64,000 bases of DNA. Source: Balneolaceae bacterium (lineage in GTDB: Bacteria; Bacteroidota; Rhodothermia; Balneolales; Balneolaceae). Position 1 is the first letter of the stretch. Each line of letters starts with the position of its first letter. Where the stretch lies: contig CP051242.1 of assembly GCA_017795005.1 (NCBI GenBank), positions 3,402,119-3,466,118 on the forward strand. Reading direction: 5' to 3'. Shown one piece after another: positions 29,701-38,994 of this stretch. Both the position numbers and the translations under genes were made by a program. Below the pieces are notes generated by a model that made no database searches, was not told the DNA's origin, and saw only the letters and a list, made by a program, of their open reading frames with translations.

Positions 29701-29780
29701 GGCAGCTTAAAGGAAAAACAGAATTGATTACCACAGCCGGTACCAGTTATACGTTTAATATTCCGTTAAGTCATGAATAA
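26769..29780 (+). CDS. propeller-type sensor histidine kinase (HisKA_2 type)
   Basis: The 1003-residue protein has a signal peptide (about 1-23), propeller-like repeats (about 40-640), a Y_Y_Y-type beta domain (about 655-738), one membrane helix (about 744-768) and a coiled-coil linker. The kinase core has LLKEIHHRVKNNLQIIYSLL with the phospho-acceptor at His813/814. That sequence is typical of HisKA_2 kinases, unlike the DLHD kinases at 7545 and 45520. The ATPase has VNEVVSNAFKHAF and DNGSGIDP. Its last 8 bp overlap the response regulator at 29773, showing tight coupling. It heads the plus-strand unit that runs to the lipoprotein at 38994. The external signal is unknown. Confidence 0.93.
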   Translation: MYLRASIFIYWGILLLFPNFASSQSFKELGRPFYTYYSPSDYNANGQNWAAVQDSSGRMFFANNHGVLRFDGHRWHKAPSLNGGLIRALVKDDENNLYWGGQNDFGVVSSDSAGNTVLESLTHLIPDSVESYNNVWNILINEHGVYYRSNKYIFRYYNGSISIIKNDRWFQHGFAIKGKIIVQQFPHGLFHIKHDSLSLVPGSEIFSGDNVGNMVPLDNGNILTITFSKGLFEYNGTVFSPFNNEINELLKKALTYKAVKLKSGNIAIATIQQGLFVIAQNGKLINRIHVEEKPTTELFEDDHGGLWAVLDGGLARVEIESHLSKFQNESGLTTTASSITRFQGEIYVGAYNGLFKLTQNGIEPAKFERVNNFANQIWALLPTKHGLLIGSQQGLFVLNNESISPIVNNLVTRTLYSSQNKPGTILVGSMLNFRTLEYSNGSWEISIPIEKIETNTHYIAEEPNGNIWLGSQFQGATKIEHLFDNQNRKITRYPSDEGFPDRDDQYVNTFYLDDHISLGTSKGIFRIDKNFDKIVPDSSFGELFAGPGKDVFRAEKAPDEVWFIRSSENGILQPISGSGYTWNDHPFRKITSGSTHDFYFDSENTAWLSTTNGVYRYDRNQTENFSHSKKTHLHKVSLIKDDSLLFGGHHNETVTSPELEHHQNEIRFQYGLPHFTNPELTQYSFRLLGSDDEWSPWIYESQKDYTNLRHGTYTFEVKAKDMYDNIALPASFSFTINPPWYQTLLAYLIYFVLGFGVFIGIILGAVRWNGNRLEVRNRDLELQVASRTKEIEEQKSVIEKSLEEKEILLKEIHHRVKNNLQIIYSLLNLQKESITDEKVLQAVKAGQGRIRSMSMVHEILYKNEDLKQVELSQYIRNLVEHIEESYQKAEESVTTSFDLEQCDVDLNVAIPLGLTVNEVVSNAFKHAFGETKKGVVKLKGVIEEGAFKLTISDNGSGIDPESKSDDTLGLLLIHDMIRQLKGKTELITTAGTSYTFNIPLSHE

Positions 29781-30381
29781 CCTCAGGGTTTTGATACTGG
29801 AGGACGAGATGGTGATTGCCAGAGACCTGCAAAACATTCTTCGAAAGATAGGTGTAACCAATATCGAGATAGTGAACGACTCTACCGAAATGGTAAATAT
29901 GTATCCTGATTTCCTTCCTCATCTTGTGCTTTGTGATATCAACCTGGAGGAAGACTATGAAGATGGAATCACCCTTTGTAAGCAGATGCTTCAAAATATA
30001 AAAACGCATATAATCTTCATTACAGCTAATGCTAAAGACGATTACCTCTTTCGTGCCCAAGGTGTAAAACCCCTCAATTATTTGCTTAAACCTTTTGATG
30101 AAGAACAGGTCGCCACTACTATCACCCTTGCGTTATCAAAACCTGAGGTACAGCAAGGGGGGTGTAAAAAAATCAATTATTCTGAATTGCTAACTGAGGG
30201 AGAATATAACATTCTGCAACTGATTGCAGACCACAAAACTACATCCGAAATAGCTTCCCAGCTTTTTGTCTCCCCCAAAACCGTGGAAAATCACCGCAGA
30301 AACATTTCTCAAAAATTAGGTCTTGAGGGGAAAAATAACACCCTACTCACCTGGGTGATGGAGCATAAAGACGATATCTAA
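29773..30381 (+). CDS. response regulator with LuxR-type HTH
   Basis: The 202-residue protein has a receiver with acidic residues E10/D11/E12, phospho-acceptor D55 (LVLCDINLEED), and a conserved K in LLKPFDEEQV (near 111). The HTH of LuxR type (about 140-195) has LTEGEYNILQLIADHKTTSE and FVSPKTVENHRRNISQKLG. The start overlaps the kinase gene, the expected partner. The HTH is close in sequence to the lone HTH gene that follows at 30453. Confidence 0.95.
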   Translation: MNNLRVLILEDEMVIARDLQNILRKIGVTNIEIVNDSTEMVNMYPDFLPHLVLCDINLEEDYEDGITLCKQMLQNIKTHIIFITANAKDDYLFRAQGVKPLNYLLKPFDEEQVATTITLALSKPEVQQGGCKKINYSELLTEGEYNILQLIADHKTTSEIASQLFVSPKTVENHRRNISQKLGLEGKNNTLLTWVMEHKDDI

Positions 30382-30452
30382 CCATTTTTTGTTTAAACGC
30401 CGGTTTTTTCTAATCAAAAATGAGGGCTAGCCCCTATATCTAATCTTTCAGG

Positions 30453-30707
30453 ATGGGGCTTAATTGGGGCATGATAAATCATACCCGACTCAGCAAAACA
30501 CAATTAAAGGTTCTGGAATTAATCTCTGCCGGGCTATCCACTATTGAAATAGCCGACCGGCTGGGATCCAAGCCAAAAACCATTGAGAACCATCGCAGTA
30601 ACATTGCGAGGAAACTAGGAATAACTGGAAATAACTGTGTGCTCAGGTATGCTTTTACTCATAAAAATGAACTTAATCCTTCACATTCTAAATCAATGAT
30701 GCCATGA
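30453..30707 (+). CDS. lone LuxR-type HTH protein
   Basis: The 84 residues are almost entirely one LuxR-type HTH (LSKTQLKVLELISAGLSTIE, SKPKTIENHRSNIARKLG). No receiver, TPR or ligand domain is attached. It resembles the HTH of the response regulator 71 bp upstream (both have P-KT-ENHR-NI--KLG), which suggests duplication with loss of the receiver. The ATG at 30453 is used; an internal ATG at 30471 preceded by GGGG is an alternative. Its stop overlaps the start of the S74 gene by 4 bp, so it is translationally coupled to it. It could act as a constitutive regulator or as a dimer partner of the response regulator. Confidence 0.85.
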   Translation: MGLNWGMINHTRLSKTQLKVLELISAGLSTIEIADRLGSKPKTIENHRSNIARKLGITGNNCVLRYAFTHKNELNPSHSKSMMP

Positions 30708-32188
30708 AACGTTCATTCCTTTTTCTAATCCCTTTTCTTTTTTTAATGACTGATATAGCAGCTCAAACAGCGCCTACCCTGAATATACAGGGTGTACTTC
30801 GCGATGATCAAAACAAAGCAGTATCAGACGGTACGTATCAGCTCACCTTTAAGCTTTATGAAGCCCAAACCGGCGGAGCAGAAATCTGGACTGAAGACCA
30901 GTCACTTTCTATCACAAATGGTGTCTATTCTGCACTATTGGGAGATGTAACTGATCTTTCCGGAATTGGATTCAGCAGCCAGTACTACTTAGGGATTGCA
31001 GTAGATGGCGGACTTGAACTGGGGCCGAGAATCCCTCTTTCACTAAGTCCTTATTCAATGGCAGTGGTGGGAAGTGAAAATGTATTTCCGTCTTCAGGAA
31101 CCGTTGGAATTGGAACAACTTCTCCTTCGGATAATGCAAAACTACAGGTAGAAGGTGGCGATTTAGTTGTATCCAATGGTGAATTTCATTTATCAGCCAG
31201 CAACATCAAACTGGACGGAAACTGGATCTCCGGTGATGGTGATGACGAAGGAATCTTTATAAGTGCTAATGGAGAAGTGGGAATAGGTACCACAAACCCG
31301 GAAGAGGATTTTCAGGTAAGTGGAAACTCCTTTATGGATGGCGTTTTAAGAATGGATATAGCCTCTGTTACTGCTGACAATACCATCTATGATTATGATG
31401 TATGGATTCAGGGTGGAAGTTCAACTAACGGAGGAGACGCAAGAAATCTGGCTATTCTTGGAGATCAACACAATGATGTTCTTTATCTGAATTATGCTGG
31501 TGAATACAAACAAGGAACCGTTACTGGTGGGAGAACATTAGCTACCGGGGGGTTTATATCTAACAGAATAGCTACTCATCATTCTGGCGGAAGCAGACGT
31601 TTAGGTGCTCATGAAGGTGAAACTGGAAATGCTAATCTGATAAGCGGTTATAAGTTTAGTGGTGATAATGATACAGGTATGTTTTCCCACAGTGATGGGG
31701 TAATTAACTTTTTTACAAATAGCCGCGAAACTATATGGATTGATCATAGAGGAATAAAATGTGGCGATGGAATGAGTTCTTGTGGGCTCGAAAACCGATT
31801 CAGCGATCAAAGAATTAAAACGAATATTCAGAACTATACTTCTGCTAATGCACTGGAAAATATTTTAAGTCTGTCACCTAAATCCTACCAGTTTCTATTT
31901 TTTGATGCCAAGCCTGTTTCCTATGGTTTTATTGCCCAGGAAGTTGAACAGGTACTCCCTCATGCAGTTGTCGATTCGGGGCAAGACAAAAAGATAAGTG
32001 ATGGTACAATAGTCAAAAATGTAAAAGAACTCGATTTTGATACCATTACTTTAGAATTAATTATTGCGGTTCAACAGCTCAACGATAAAGTAGATGCCCT
32101 TGCCAAAGAAAATGAACAATTAAAAAGGCAGTTGGCTAACGCTGCTAATAAAAATGCATCCTCAGGACAAAGTAAAACGGATAAATAG
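30704..32188 (+). CDS. exported tail-fibre-like protein with S74 self-cleaving chaperone domain
   Basis: The 494-residue product has a signal peptide (about 1-20). Its N-terminal module (TLNIQGVLRDDQNKAVSDGT...LSLSPYSMAVVG) is common in Bacteroidota/Balneolota surface fibres. Repetitive beta segments with GNVGIGT-like units (GTVGIGTTSPSD, GEVGIGTTNPEED) follow. Near the C-terminus (about 365-450) is a Peptidase_S74 domain: FSDQRIKTNI carries the Ser and Lys of the expected dyad, and YGFIAQEVEQVLP is typical. A coiled coil ends the chain. S74 domains trimerise fibres and then cut themselves off. It lies between a regulator and a giant T9SS protein in one unit, and no phage genes are near, so it is probably a host surface fibre. 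Confidence 0.88.
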   Translation: MKRSFLFLIPFLFLMTDIAAQTAPTLNIQGVLRDDQNKAVSDGTYQLTFKLYEAQTGGAEIWTEDQSLSITNGVYSALLGDVTDLSGIGFSSQYYLGIAVDGGLELGPRIPLSLSPYSMAVVGSENVFPSSGTVGIGTTSPSDNAKLQVEGGDLVVSNGEFHLSASNIKLDGNWISGDGDDEGIFISANGEVGIGTTNPEEDFQVSGNSFMDGVLRMDIASVTADNTIYDYDVWIQGGSSTNGGDARNLAILGDQHNDVLYLNYAGEYKQGTVTGGRTLATGGFISNRIATHHSGGSRRLGAHEGETGNANLISGYKFSGDNDTGMFSHSDGVINFFTNSRETIWIDHRGIKCGDGMSSCGLENRFSDQRIKTNIQNYTSANALENILSLSPKSYQFLFFDAKPVSYGFIAQEVEQVLPHAVVDSGQDKKISDGTIVKNVKELDFDTITLELIIAVQQLNDKVDALAKENEQLKRQLANAANKNASSGQSKTDK

Positions 32189-32214
32189 AATCCGTTATCT
32201 CAAAGGAGGACGCC

Positions 32215-35200
32215 ATGAAAACCAAACGATTATCAAAGACTATCTTATTTCTTCTGCTGGCAGTGTTAGCCAGCCAGGATCTGCTTGCTCAAACTTATAA
32301 TACAGGACGAACTGTTATTGTAAACGGAGCAACCGGAAAGATCAAGTCCGGAGAATATACCTCAAATGTAGTAATTGGTGAACCATTTACACTAACTGCT
32401 AAAGGATTGAATAATTCTACGAGTCCAGGCTTATGGGGTCTTCAACTTAATTCCCCATCCTCACCAAATATCACGGCTTCTGAAGGAAATTTCTCGGATA
32501 AAGTGGTAATTACATGGCAACTCGAAACTTTATCACCTGCACCGGGCAAAGGATATCATATATTCCGGGATGGGACTTTATTAGCACGACTTTCTGCTTC
32601 CGATACTTCTTACACTGACAGCAATGTAAAAGCGGGTGTATTTTATTTTTACACTATAACAGCAATAAATAATTTTGGAGAAAGTGTACTGGGTAACACA
32701 ACAGGATTTGTAAACCCGAATGGAGTCATAACCGGAACCATTTCCACATCCAAAAAAAGACCAGTTTCAGATGTTCAGGTAAGCCTGAGTCCGGTAGTTG
32801 GGCGCTCCCTCAGTTTTGATGGCTCCAATGATAAACTCAGTGCCGTAAGCAGCGAAGTAACCACTCTGAATTCCCTTATCGATACCGCTTTTACTTTCTC
32901 AATGTGGGTAAACCCATCTTCAACAGGAACGGATCGAATGCTGGGCGGTGGACAGTTCCAGGATGGAATGGGAGAATCATATCCCTTTATTCTTCGAACT
33001 TCCGGTGTTCAATTTGCAGCAACTGTAACCACCACTTCCGGAGAACAAACCCTTACCGGAACCACTACGTTTGTTACTTCACAATGGTACCAGGTAGCAC
33101 TTTCGTACAGTCCTTCAAACGGGGTAAGCTTATTTGTTGATGGAAGTGTGGAAGCCTCTGCTTCGGTAAGCGGTAGTCTGGATACCTATTCTTCGTTCCT
33201 GATTGGAGAGGATATTGATGTAACATCCGGTCTGGCTAACTGGGACGGGCTAATTGATGAAGTAAGATTATGGAACATTTATCGAAATGCTGCAACAATA
33301 CAGGGCGACAAAGACCGGACCATAAGTGGTAAAGCAGAGAATCTGATTGGGTATTGGCGGCTGGATGAAGGAACCGGGGAACTAGCATTCGATCTCACTC
33401 CTCAAAAAATAAAACTGGACATAGAAGGCGCTTCTTTTTCTGCAACCCATGCCAGCTTACCTGCAAGCGCTGTTACAGATTCATTAGGTAATTATGAAAT
33501 AGAAGGTATTTTTTATGGCACCGGAACTACTTTTGATGTAACTCCAACCAAACCATTACACACATTCAATCCCGCTTTACGTAATGCGACGCTAAATACC
33601 AGTAATACCGGGGTAAATAATGTAGATTTTGAAGACGATTCACAGATAGCTGTAGAGGGTTTTGTAAAATTTGCCGGCACTGAATGCTTCGAACAGGAAG
33701 TGGAAATTTTAGTAGATGGAAAATCAACCATCCCAAAAACGTTTACTAATAACAGAGGTGAATATACTCTGGAATTTGAACCAGGCACCTCTGCTACCAT
33801 AGGTCCTTCTAAAGGCGACCACCCTTTCAGCCCAATAAATTATGTTGTTGAAAATATTAACGAGCCCATTGCCGGAATTGAATTTATTGACAATGACTTG
33901 GTTGACTTAACCATCAATTTTGCCGGAGGTGCATGTCGGTATCCGATTGGTAAAGCTACCGTCACAGTTCGAACCGAAGATGGCTGTTTCAGTAAAACCT
34001 TTGAAACCAATAACGCGGGTTTTGCTGTGCTCAGGAATATTCCTTCGAATAAGTATGAAGTCATCCTGAAACCGGAGAACCCTAACATTACTTTTGATGG
34101 TATTCAGGTAGATCTTTCAGCAGGAAGTGATACCGTAGAATTTATTTACAAGGCACCGCTTCAGGCCGAAATAGAATTACTCACCAATACCCGTCATGTA
34201 AATGAAATCCCGGTTCTTAAGATGGCAGCTGAAGGACAGGATACCACCCGCTTCCGAATGATTCTCAGAGAGGAGTATAAAAACTCAACAACCGGGGCAC
34301 TCAACTACTGCTATATTGATTCCGGTACTGTTAAGATTGATGATAAAATCGCTCTGAAAGAAACAAGTCGAAGTATCACTTTTAAGAATCCCGATGTTAC
34401 CAGAAAGGATTCGATGCCTACTTATGAAATGATTGTAGGGCGACCTAACTTCCTGGATGGCGGAGCTCATCCTTATCAAAAAGAACTTCAGATTACTGGA
34501 AGTGATGTAAACGGTCGTGAAGCAACCGGAGAGTTTTGGGCCTATGTGGAAGGGCATCAAACAGTAGGAAATACTTTTATTACTACAGCCCCGAATCGTC
34601 CATTATTCATTTTAAGAGATCCACCGGGCGATAAAAGTTATTCTGAGATTACACGCGAATACACTCTGACCTATAAAAATAGTTTTGGTGCTAAATTTGA
34701 GGAGGATAAAGAATTTGAAGATGTAGCCTATGGCGGAATTGATGAATTTGAAGGAGAAGGGATATTAATTGAATCATTGGAGCAGGAACGAGAAGAGAAT
34801 CAGGTAGGCTCTAAAGAATCTTATGGATCTGGTTTTACCAGTCGTAAAACACTCTCTTTTGCGGAAACATTTAAAACCGATGAGAGTGCTGAAAGTGCCG
34901 GTGGAGATTACGATATCATTGCCGGAGCTGCTGAAAATTTTTTATACGGAGTTGTAAGATCCCTAACGGTTAAGAGTGATGGAAGTGTAGAGATCAATAA
35001 AAAGTTAGGCCTCGAAACAAAAGGATTTCAGACTTTCTACTTCTATACCGTTCAATTCATAGAAGAGGTACTTATACCTGAGTTAAAAGAAGCAGGTAAG
35101 GAAGATGAAGTTGAAAATTGGGAACAACATCTGACATTTCATAACCAACTTACCGGTCAAAATTTTACCGGTTTATTAAACATTCCTCAAAATTTACCCC

Positions 35201-38200
35201 AACTGTTATTTAAAAATAATGTTTCGTTTTCGGCTGGAGCCCCTTATGAAGCAGAAACACAATACCAATCGGTATCCGGAATTACCTGGAGCAGTGATAT
35301 TGATATTATCAGCGATGTAACAGATGAACTGGTAATAAATATTGGCGGAGAAGGGAGTGATTTTAAAACTCAGCTAAAAACTACAATGTCTTTTTATGAT
35401 GAATCCGAGTTTGAATTTGAATCTTCCACCTCTACAAAAATCGTTTTAGATGATGCTACCGAAGGTGATGCTTTCTCGGTTGATATAGAAACAGATATTC
35501 TGGGGTTTCCGCTATATAAACTAAAAGGTGGACAATCCACCAATCCGTGGGAAGAAGAAACTTCCAAACGAGATAAGGTTTCCCTAACTATGGACTCTTA
35601 TCAGGCTGTAAATGTGCCTCCAGCAGGAGAAGCTCAGTTTACTCTCAATATTGGGAATGAAAGCGAAACCGATGAAGAACGCATCTACGAAGTCCGCCTC
35701 ATCCCGGAATCTAACCCCGATGGAGCAGTTTTAAAATTAGCAGGCAAAACACTTCCGGCAACTAATTCTTTTACAGTTCCGGCAGGAGAAACAGTACAAG
35801 CTTCTCTTACCGTTGAACGAGGTCCGGAAGCTTTTGAATATGACAGCCTTATGCTAATGGCTTACGCACCGGGTCAATATGACCTATGGTTATCCACTGA
35901 GAATCGCCACTTTCTAAATGCTGTGGATACAGTACTCTTTAATGTTCAATTTTCAGAAGCCTGTGGCAGCGATGTAGCCATCGCCAACTTCAATAATTTT
36001 GTAATCAACAAGTACGACACCACCGCTTTTCCAGTACAGGTATTCGGGTATAATCCAAATGATCCTGACTTTGATCAGTTACTTCTGGAGTACCAACATG
36101 CAGGGGAAGATTTCTGGATTATCGCAGACTCTGTACGAGCTGATAGTATTGGAATACAAGACTTCTATTTTATGAGCTGGGAATATAAAGACCTCCAGGA
36201 TGGAGCATTCAACCTGCGTGTTAAATCGGTTTGCCTTGATGGAGCGATAAGCGAAAGTAATCACCTGAATGGTTTAATCGACCGGTCTTCGCCTACTATT
36301 TTTGGAGAAACCAGTCCTGTTAATAACGGCTCTCTCGGATTCAATCAACAGATCTCCGTTACTTTTACAGAACAGATCGACACTTCTACCCTGTTTGTAG
36401 ATCGAATCAGGTTATTCAATACCGAAGAAGACCGGGAAATTCCAATGCGGTACAGCTCGGATGGCTTTACTGTAATTCTTACACCAGAAGAACAAAACCG
36501 GTTTATTGAAGGGGTTCGTCTGCGCGCTGAGGTAGATACTGTTGCCGATATTCACGGAAACTGGATTTCGGGTCCTATTAGCTGGGAATTTGAAGTGGAC
36601 AGAAACCCGATAAGATGGAATCAGAAACAACTCTCTGAAGCTGTTTATACAGATATAACGACTGTTTTTGGAATTCCGTTGAGGAACATAGGACAACAAA
36701 CCATGGAATTCACATTAACCGAAATACCAGAGTGGCTTAGTATAAGCCCGATAGATGGTGAAATTGGAGCAAATGGAAAAATTGATATTGAATTTACTTT
36801 CAACGATGAAATAAACTTTGGGAAATATGTTGATACCGTAATGGTTCAAACCTCAGAAGGAAATGAGCCGCTGCAACTTGATATTCGAGCACTTCAGCGA
36901 CCACCAAACTGGAGAGTCAGTCCATTGGACTACGAATATCAAATGTCGGTAATAGGAGAAGTTATTCTAACAGGTTCACCTTCTTCAGATACCTATGATA
37001 TTGTAGGGGCTTTTGTAGATGGAGAATGCCGCGGGGTTGCCTCTCCTCAATTTGTTGAGGAAACAGGTCAGTATCTCTTGTTTTTGAATATGTACAGCAA
37101 TGTTCAGGATGGAGAAAGACTTACTTTCCGATTGTGGGATGCAGAGGATGCAGAGGAATATTGGGAACTAAGTGAAGATATTTCTTTCGAAGCCAACAGC
37201 GTAAAGGGTTCTGTTTCTGCACCATTACAATTTAATTCTGAGGGAGATGTCGCTCAACATGTTCAATTAAATAAAGGATGGACCTGGTTTACTGATCATT
37301 TATTAAATGACCCTGAAAGAAAAAATATTAACACCATTCTTACCGATGTTAAATTTAACGAAGGTGATCGATTTATAAGCCAGTCCCGGTTTGAATCATG
37401 GTCAGATAACACACAAAAATGGGTTCCGGGAAAACTCCTGTTCTCTCCTTCTGAGACATATCATGTAAATACTGATTCTTCACGGATAATTACCTTAATT
37501 GGAAAAGAAATTGATCCGTTAAATCAGCAGATAACTATAAAACCTGGTAATAACTGGATCGGGTACCCTCTGCGTAAAAACACCCCTATTAATATCGCAT
37601 TGTCGAATCTGAGTGCCACTGAAGGTTCTGTTATCAGAAACCAAACTCAGTTTGCGGAATACTTGGGAGGAGATATTAACCAGTGGTTTGGAAGCCTTCA
37701 GCTATTAAGAGCAGGAGACGGTTTTATTTTTTCTTCAACAGCCGATGATACTGCAACGTTTAGTTATCAAACAGATGATCAAAGCCAAAACCTGAAGAAA
37801 AAAGAAGTCCCGGCAATTGAAATGAGAAATCTGCAAATAAGCAATGGAGTAGTCTCAGTTGGCGCAAAAAATACAATAAATAAAACCAGCTCTTCAGGCT
37901 CCGGATCAAAGTTTCAATCCCCTTCTGCTTCTGATATTACCGAAACCAAGTCTGGTGCTCTTTGGCAATTAAGTGTATTTGAAAAACAATACAACATGCC
38001 CATTGTTATTGGCTTTGAAGACATAAAAACAGATAGTAATTGGGTGTTAGGAGCTTTTATTAATGACCAGCTTTCAGGTTTAGGTACAATTCACTCCAAT
38101 TCGTTAGTCGGAGAGATGCGAAGCTATTTAATGGTATATAGTTCAACACAAAGTAGACAAAAAGTAACCTTCAAGCTCATTAATTCGGAAACATCTGAAA

Positions 38201-38571
38201 TAATAGAACTAGAAGGAGAAACAGAGTTTTCCTTCACTAACACTGCGGGTACTCTTTTTGATCCGGTTCGGTTGAAGCCAGAACAGGAAGCGGATATACC
38301 TGCTGAATTTCACCTGAGCCAGAATTATCCGAATCCATTTAATCCAAGTACTACTTTTAACTTCAGCCTGCCAAGAAAAACGAATGTCGGCATTGAGATA
38401 TATAACATTCTTGGGCGTAAAGTAGCCACACTTCTACAAAAAGAGATGCCTCCCGGGGTTCATTCCATTAGATGGGATGCCGGGAAAACAGGAGTTTCTT
38501 CAGGAGTATATTTTGTACAAATGAAGGCTGGTAACTTCCGGCAAATGCGAAAGATAACTCTCATAAAATAG
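32215..38571 (+). CDS. 2118-residue multidomain T9SS cargo protein
   Basis: The start has a strong AAAGGAGG 8 bp upstream. In order: signal peptide (about 1-26, ending LLAQ), FN3-like domain (about 85-165), LamG (about 195-388), carboxypeptidase-regulatory-like beta domains (about 400-640), a long unassigned middle (about 640-1270), and an Ig-like Big_5-type domain (about 1355-1465: SSPTIFGETSPVNNGSLGFN). A domain with D-IVGAFVDGECRG (about 1565-1680) and a second copy of it with WVLGAFINDQLSG (about 1920-2030) follow. The T9SS sorting domain (QNYPNPFNPSTTF...TLIK) is at the end. The duplicated domain matches the lipoprotein encoded next. It is probably a secreted or surface-attached adhesin-like protein; the function is unknown. 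Confidence 0.92.
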   Translation: MKTKRLSKTILFLLLAVLASQDLLAQTYNTGRTVIVNGATGKIKSGEYTSNVVIGEPFTLTAKGLNNSTSPGLWGLQLNSPSSPNITASEGNFSDKVVITWQLETLSPAPGKGYHIFRDGTLLARLSASDTSYTDSNVKAGVFYFYTITAINNFGESVLGNTTGFVNPNGVITGTISTSKKRPVSDVQVSLSPVVGRSLSFDGSNDKLSAVSSEVTTLNSLIDTAFTFSMWVNPSSTGTDRMLGGGQFQDGMGESYPFILRTSGVQFAATVTTTSGEQTLTGTTTFVTSQWYQVALSYSPSNGVSLFVDGSVEASASVSGSLDTYSSFLIGEDIDVTSGLANWDGLIDEVRLWNIYRNAATIQGDKDRTISGKAENLIGYWRLDEGTGELAFDLTPQKIKLDIEGASFSATHASLPASAVTDSLGNYEIEGIFYGTGTTFDVTPTKPLHTFNPALRNATLNTSNTGVNNVDFEDDSQIAVEGFVKFAGTECFEQEVEILVDGKSTIPKTFTNNRGEYTLEFEPGTSATIGPSKGDHPFSPINYVVENINEPIAGIEFIDNDLVDLTINFAGGACRYPIGKATVTVRTEDGCFSKTFETNNAGFAVLRNIPSNKYEVILKPENPNITFDGIQVDLSAGSDTVEFIYKAPLQAEIELLTNTRHVNEIPVLKMAAEGQDTTRFRMILREEYKNSTTGALNYCYIDSGTVKIDDKIALKETSRSITFKNPDVTRKDSMPTYEMIVGRPNFLDGGAHPYQKELQITGSDVNGREATGEFWAYVEGHQTVGNTFITTAPNRPLFILRDPPGDKSYSEITREYTLTYKNSFGAKFEEDKEFEDVAYGGIDEFEGEGILIESLEQEREENQVGSKESYGSGFTSRKTLSFAETFKTDESAESAGGDYDIIAGAAENFLYGVVRSLTVKSDGSVEINKKLGLETKGFQTFYFYTVQFIEEVLIPELKEAGKEDEVENWEQHLTFHNQLTGQNFTGLLNIPQNLPQLLFKNNVSFSAGAPYEAETQYQSVSGITWSSDIDIISDVTDELVINIGGEGSDFKTQLKTTMSFYDESEFEFESSTSTKIVLDDATEGDAFSVDIETDILGFPLYKLKGGQSTNPWEEETSKRDKVSLTMDSYQAVNVPPAGEAQFTLNIGNESETDEERIYEVRLIPESNPDGAVLKLAGKTLPATNSFTVPAGETVQASLTVERGPEAFEYDSLMLMAYAPGQYDLWLSTENRHFLNAVDTVLFNVQFSEACGSDVAIANFNNFVINKYDTTAFPVQVFGYNPNDPDFDQLLLEYQHAGEDFWIIADSVRADSIGIQDFYFMSWEYKDLQDGAFNLRVKSVCLDGAISESNHLNGLIDRSSPTIFGETSPVNNGSLGFNQQISVTFTEQIDTSTLFVDRIRLFNTEEDREIPMRYSSDGFTVILTPEEQNRFIEGVRLRAEVDTVADIHGNWISGPISWEFEVDRNPIRWNQKQLSEAVYTDITTVFGIPLRNIGQQTMEFTLTEIPEWLSISPIDGEIGANGKIDIEFTFNDEINFGKYVDTVMVQTSEGNEPLQLDIRALQRPPNWRVSPLDYEYQMSVIGEVILTGSPSSDTYDIVGAFVDGECRGVASPQFVEETGQYLLFLNMYSNVQDGERLTFRLWDAEDAEEYWELSEDISFEANSVKGSVSAPLQFNSEGDVAQHVQLNKGWTWFTDHLLNDPERKNINTILTDVKFNEGDRFISQSRFESWSDNTQKWVPGKLLFSPSETYHVNTDSSRIITLIGKEIDPLNQQITIKPGNNWIGYPLRKNTPINIALSNLSATEGSVIRNQTQFAEYLGGDINQWFGSLQLLRAGDGFIFSSTADDTATFSYQTDDQSQNLKKKEVPAIEMRNLQISNGVVSVGAKNTINKTSSSGSGSKFQSPSASDITETKSGALWQLSVFEKQYNMPIVIGFEDIKTDSNWVLGAFINDQLSGLGTIHSNSLVGEMRSYLMVYSSTQSRQKVTFKLINSETSEIIELEGETEFSFTNTAGTLFDPVRLKPEQEADIPAEFHLSQNYPNPFNPSTTFNFSLPRKTNVGIEIYNILGRKVATLLQKEMPPGVHSIRWDAGKTGVSSGVYFVQMKAGNFRQMRKITLIK

Positions 38572-38580
38572 TCTTCTGTC

Positions 38581-38994
38581 ATGAATAAATTAACTTTACT
38601 AATTTTCCTGTCACTTACAGTACTCCTTTATGTAGGGTGTAAGAAAAATTCTCATGTCTTTGAAATTGATGATTCACCAGTCAACTGGAATTTAAATCCT
38701 GGTTCGTTTCAACACTATATGAGTATTGTGGCTTATACTGAATTTTCAAAAGATACCGGTAATATATTAGCCGCATTTCATGGGTCTGAACTCAAGGGGT
38801 ACTCGGGGGGTGAGATACATGAAGGACGTGTTGTACATTTTTTATTGGTCTATAATAATGAAGCACAAACAACGATTGGATTCAGATTGTACCAATCAGA
38901 AAAAGGCCGGGTAATAGGCTCCAGAGATAGTATAATTTTTAGCCCGGGTTCGGGATTAGGAACACCGGATAACCCATATGAAATTGAATTTTAA
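38581..38994 (+). CDS. lipoprotein homologous to a domain of the upstream giant protein
   Basis: The 137-residue product has a lipobox LYVGC with Cys20 as likely lipidation site. The mature part (WNLNPGSFQHYMSIVAY..., NILAAFHGSELKGYSGG, VVHFLLVYNN, TIGFRLYQSEKGRVIG) follows the same order as the domain present twice in the 2118-residue protein (W.VSPLDYEYQMSVIG, IVGAFVDGECRG, YLLFLNMYSN, LTFRLWDAEDAE). It starts 9 bp after that gene and ends the plus-strand unit. A stand-alone, membrane-anchored copy of a cargo domain could act as an anchor, partner or competitor. That is inference. Confidence 0.82.
   Translation: MNKLTLLIFLSLTVLLYVGCKKNSHVFEIDDSPVNWNLNPGSFQHYMSIVAYTEFSKDTGNILAAFHGSELKGYSGGEIHEGRVVHFLLVYNNEAQTTIGFRLYQSEKGRVIGSRDSIIFSPGSGLGTPDNPYEIEF

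Noticed and set aside
30704-32188. Prophage tail-fibre gene
   Set aside because: S74 domains occur in phage, but no other phage genes, integrase or att sites are present. The neighbours are a two-component system and a T9SS protein.
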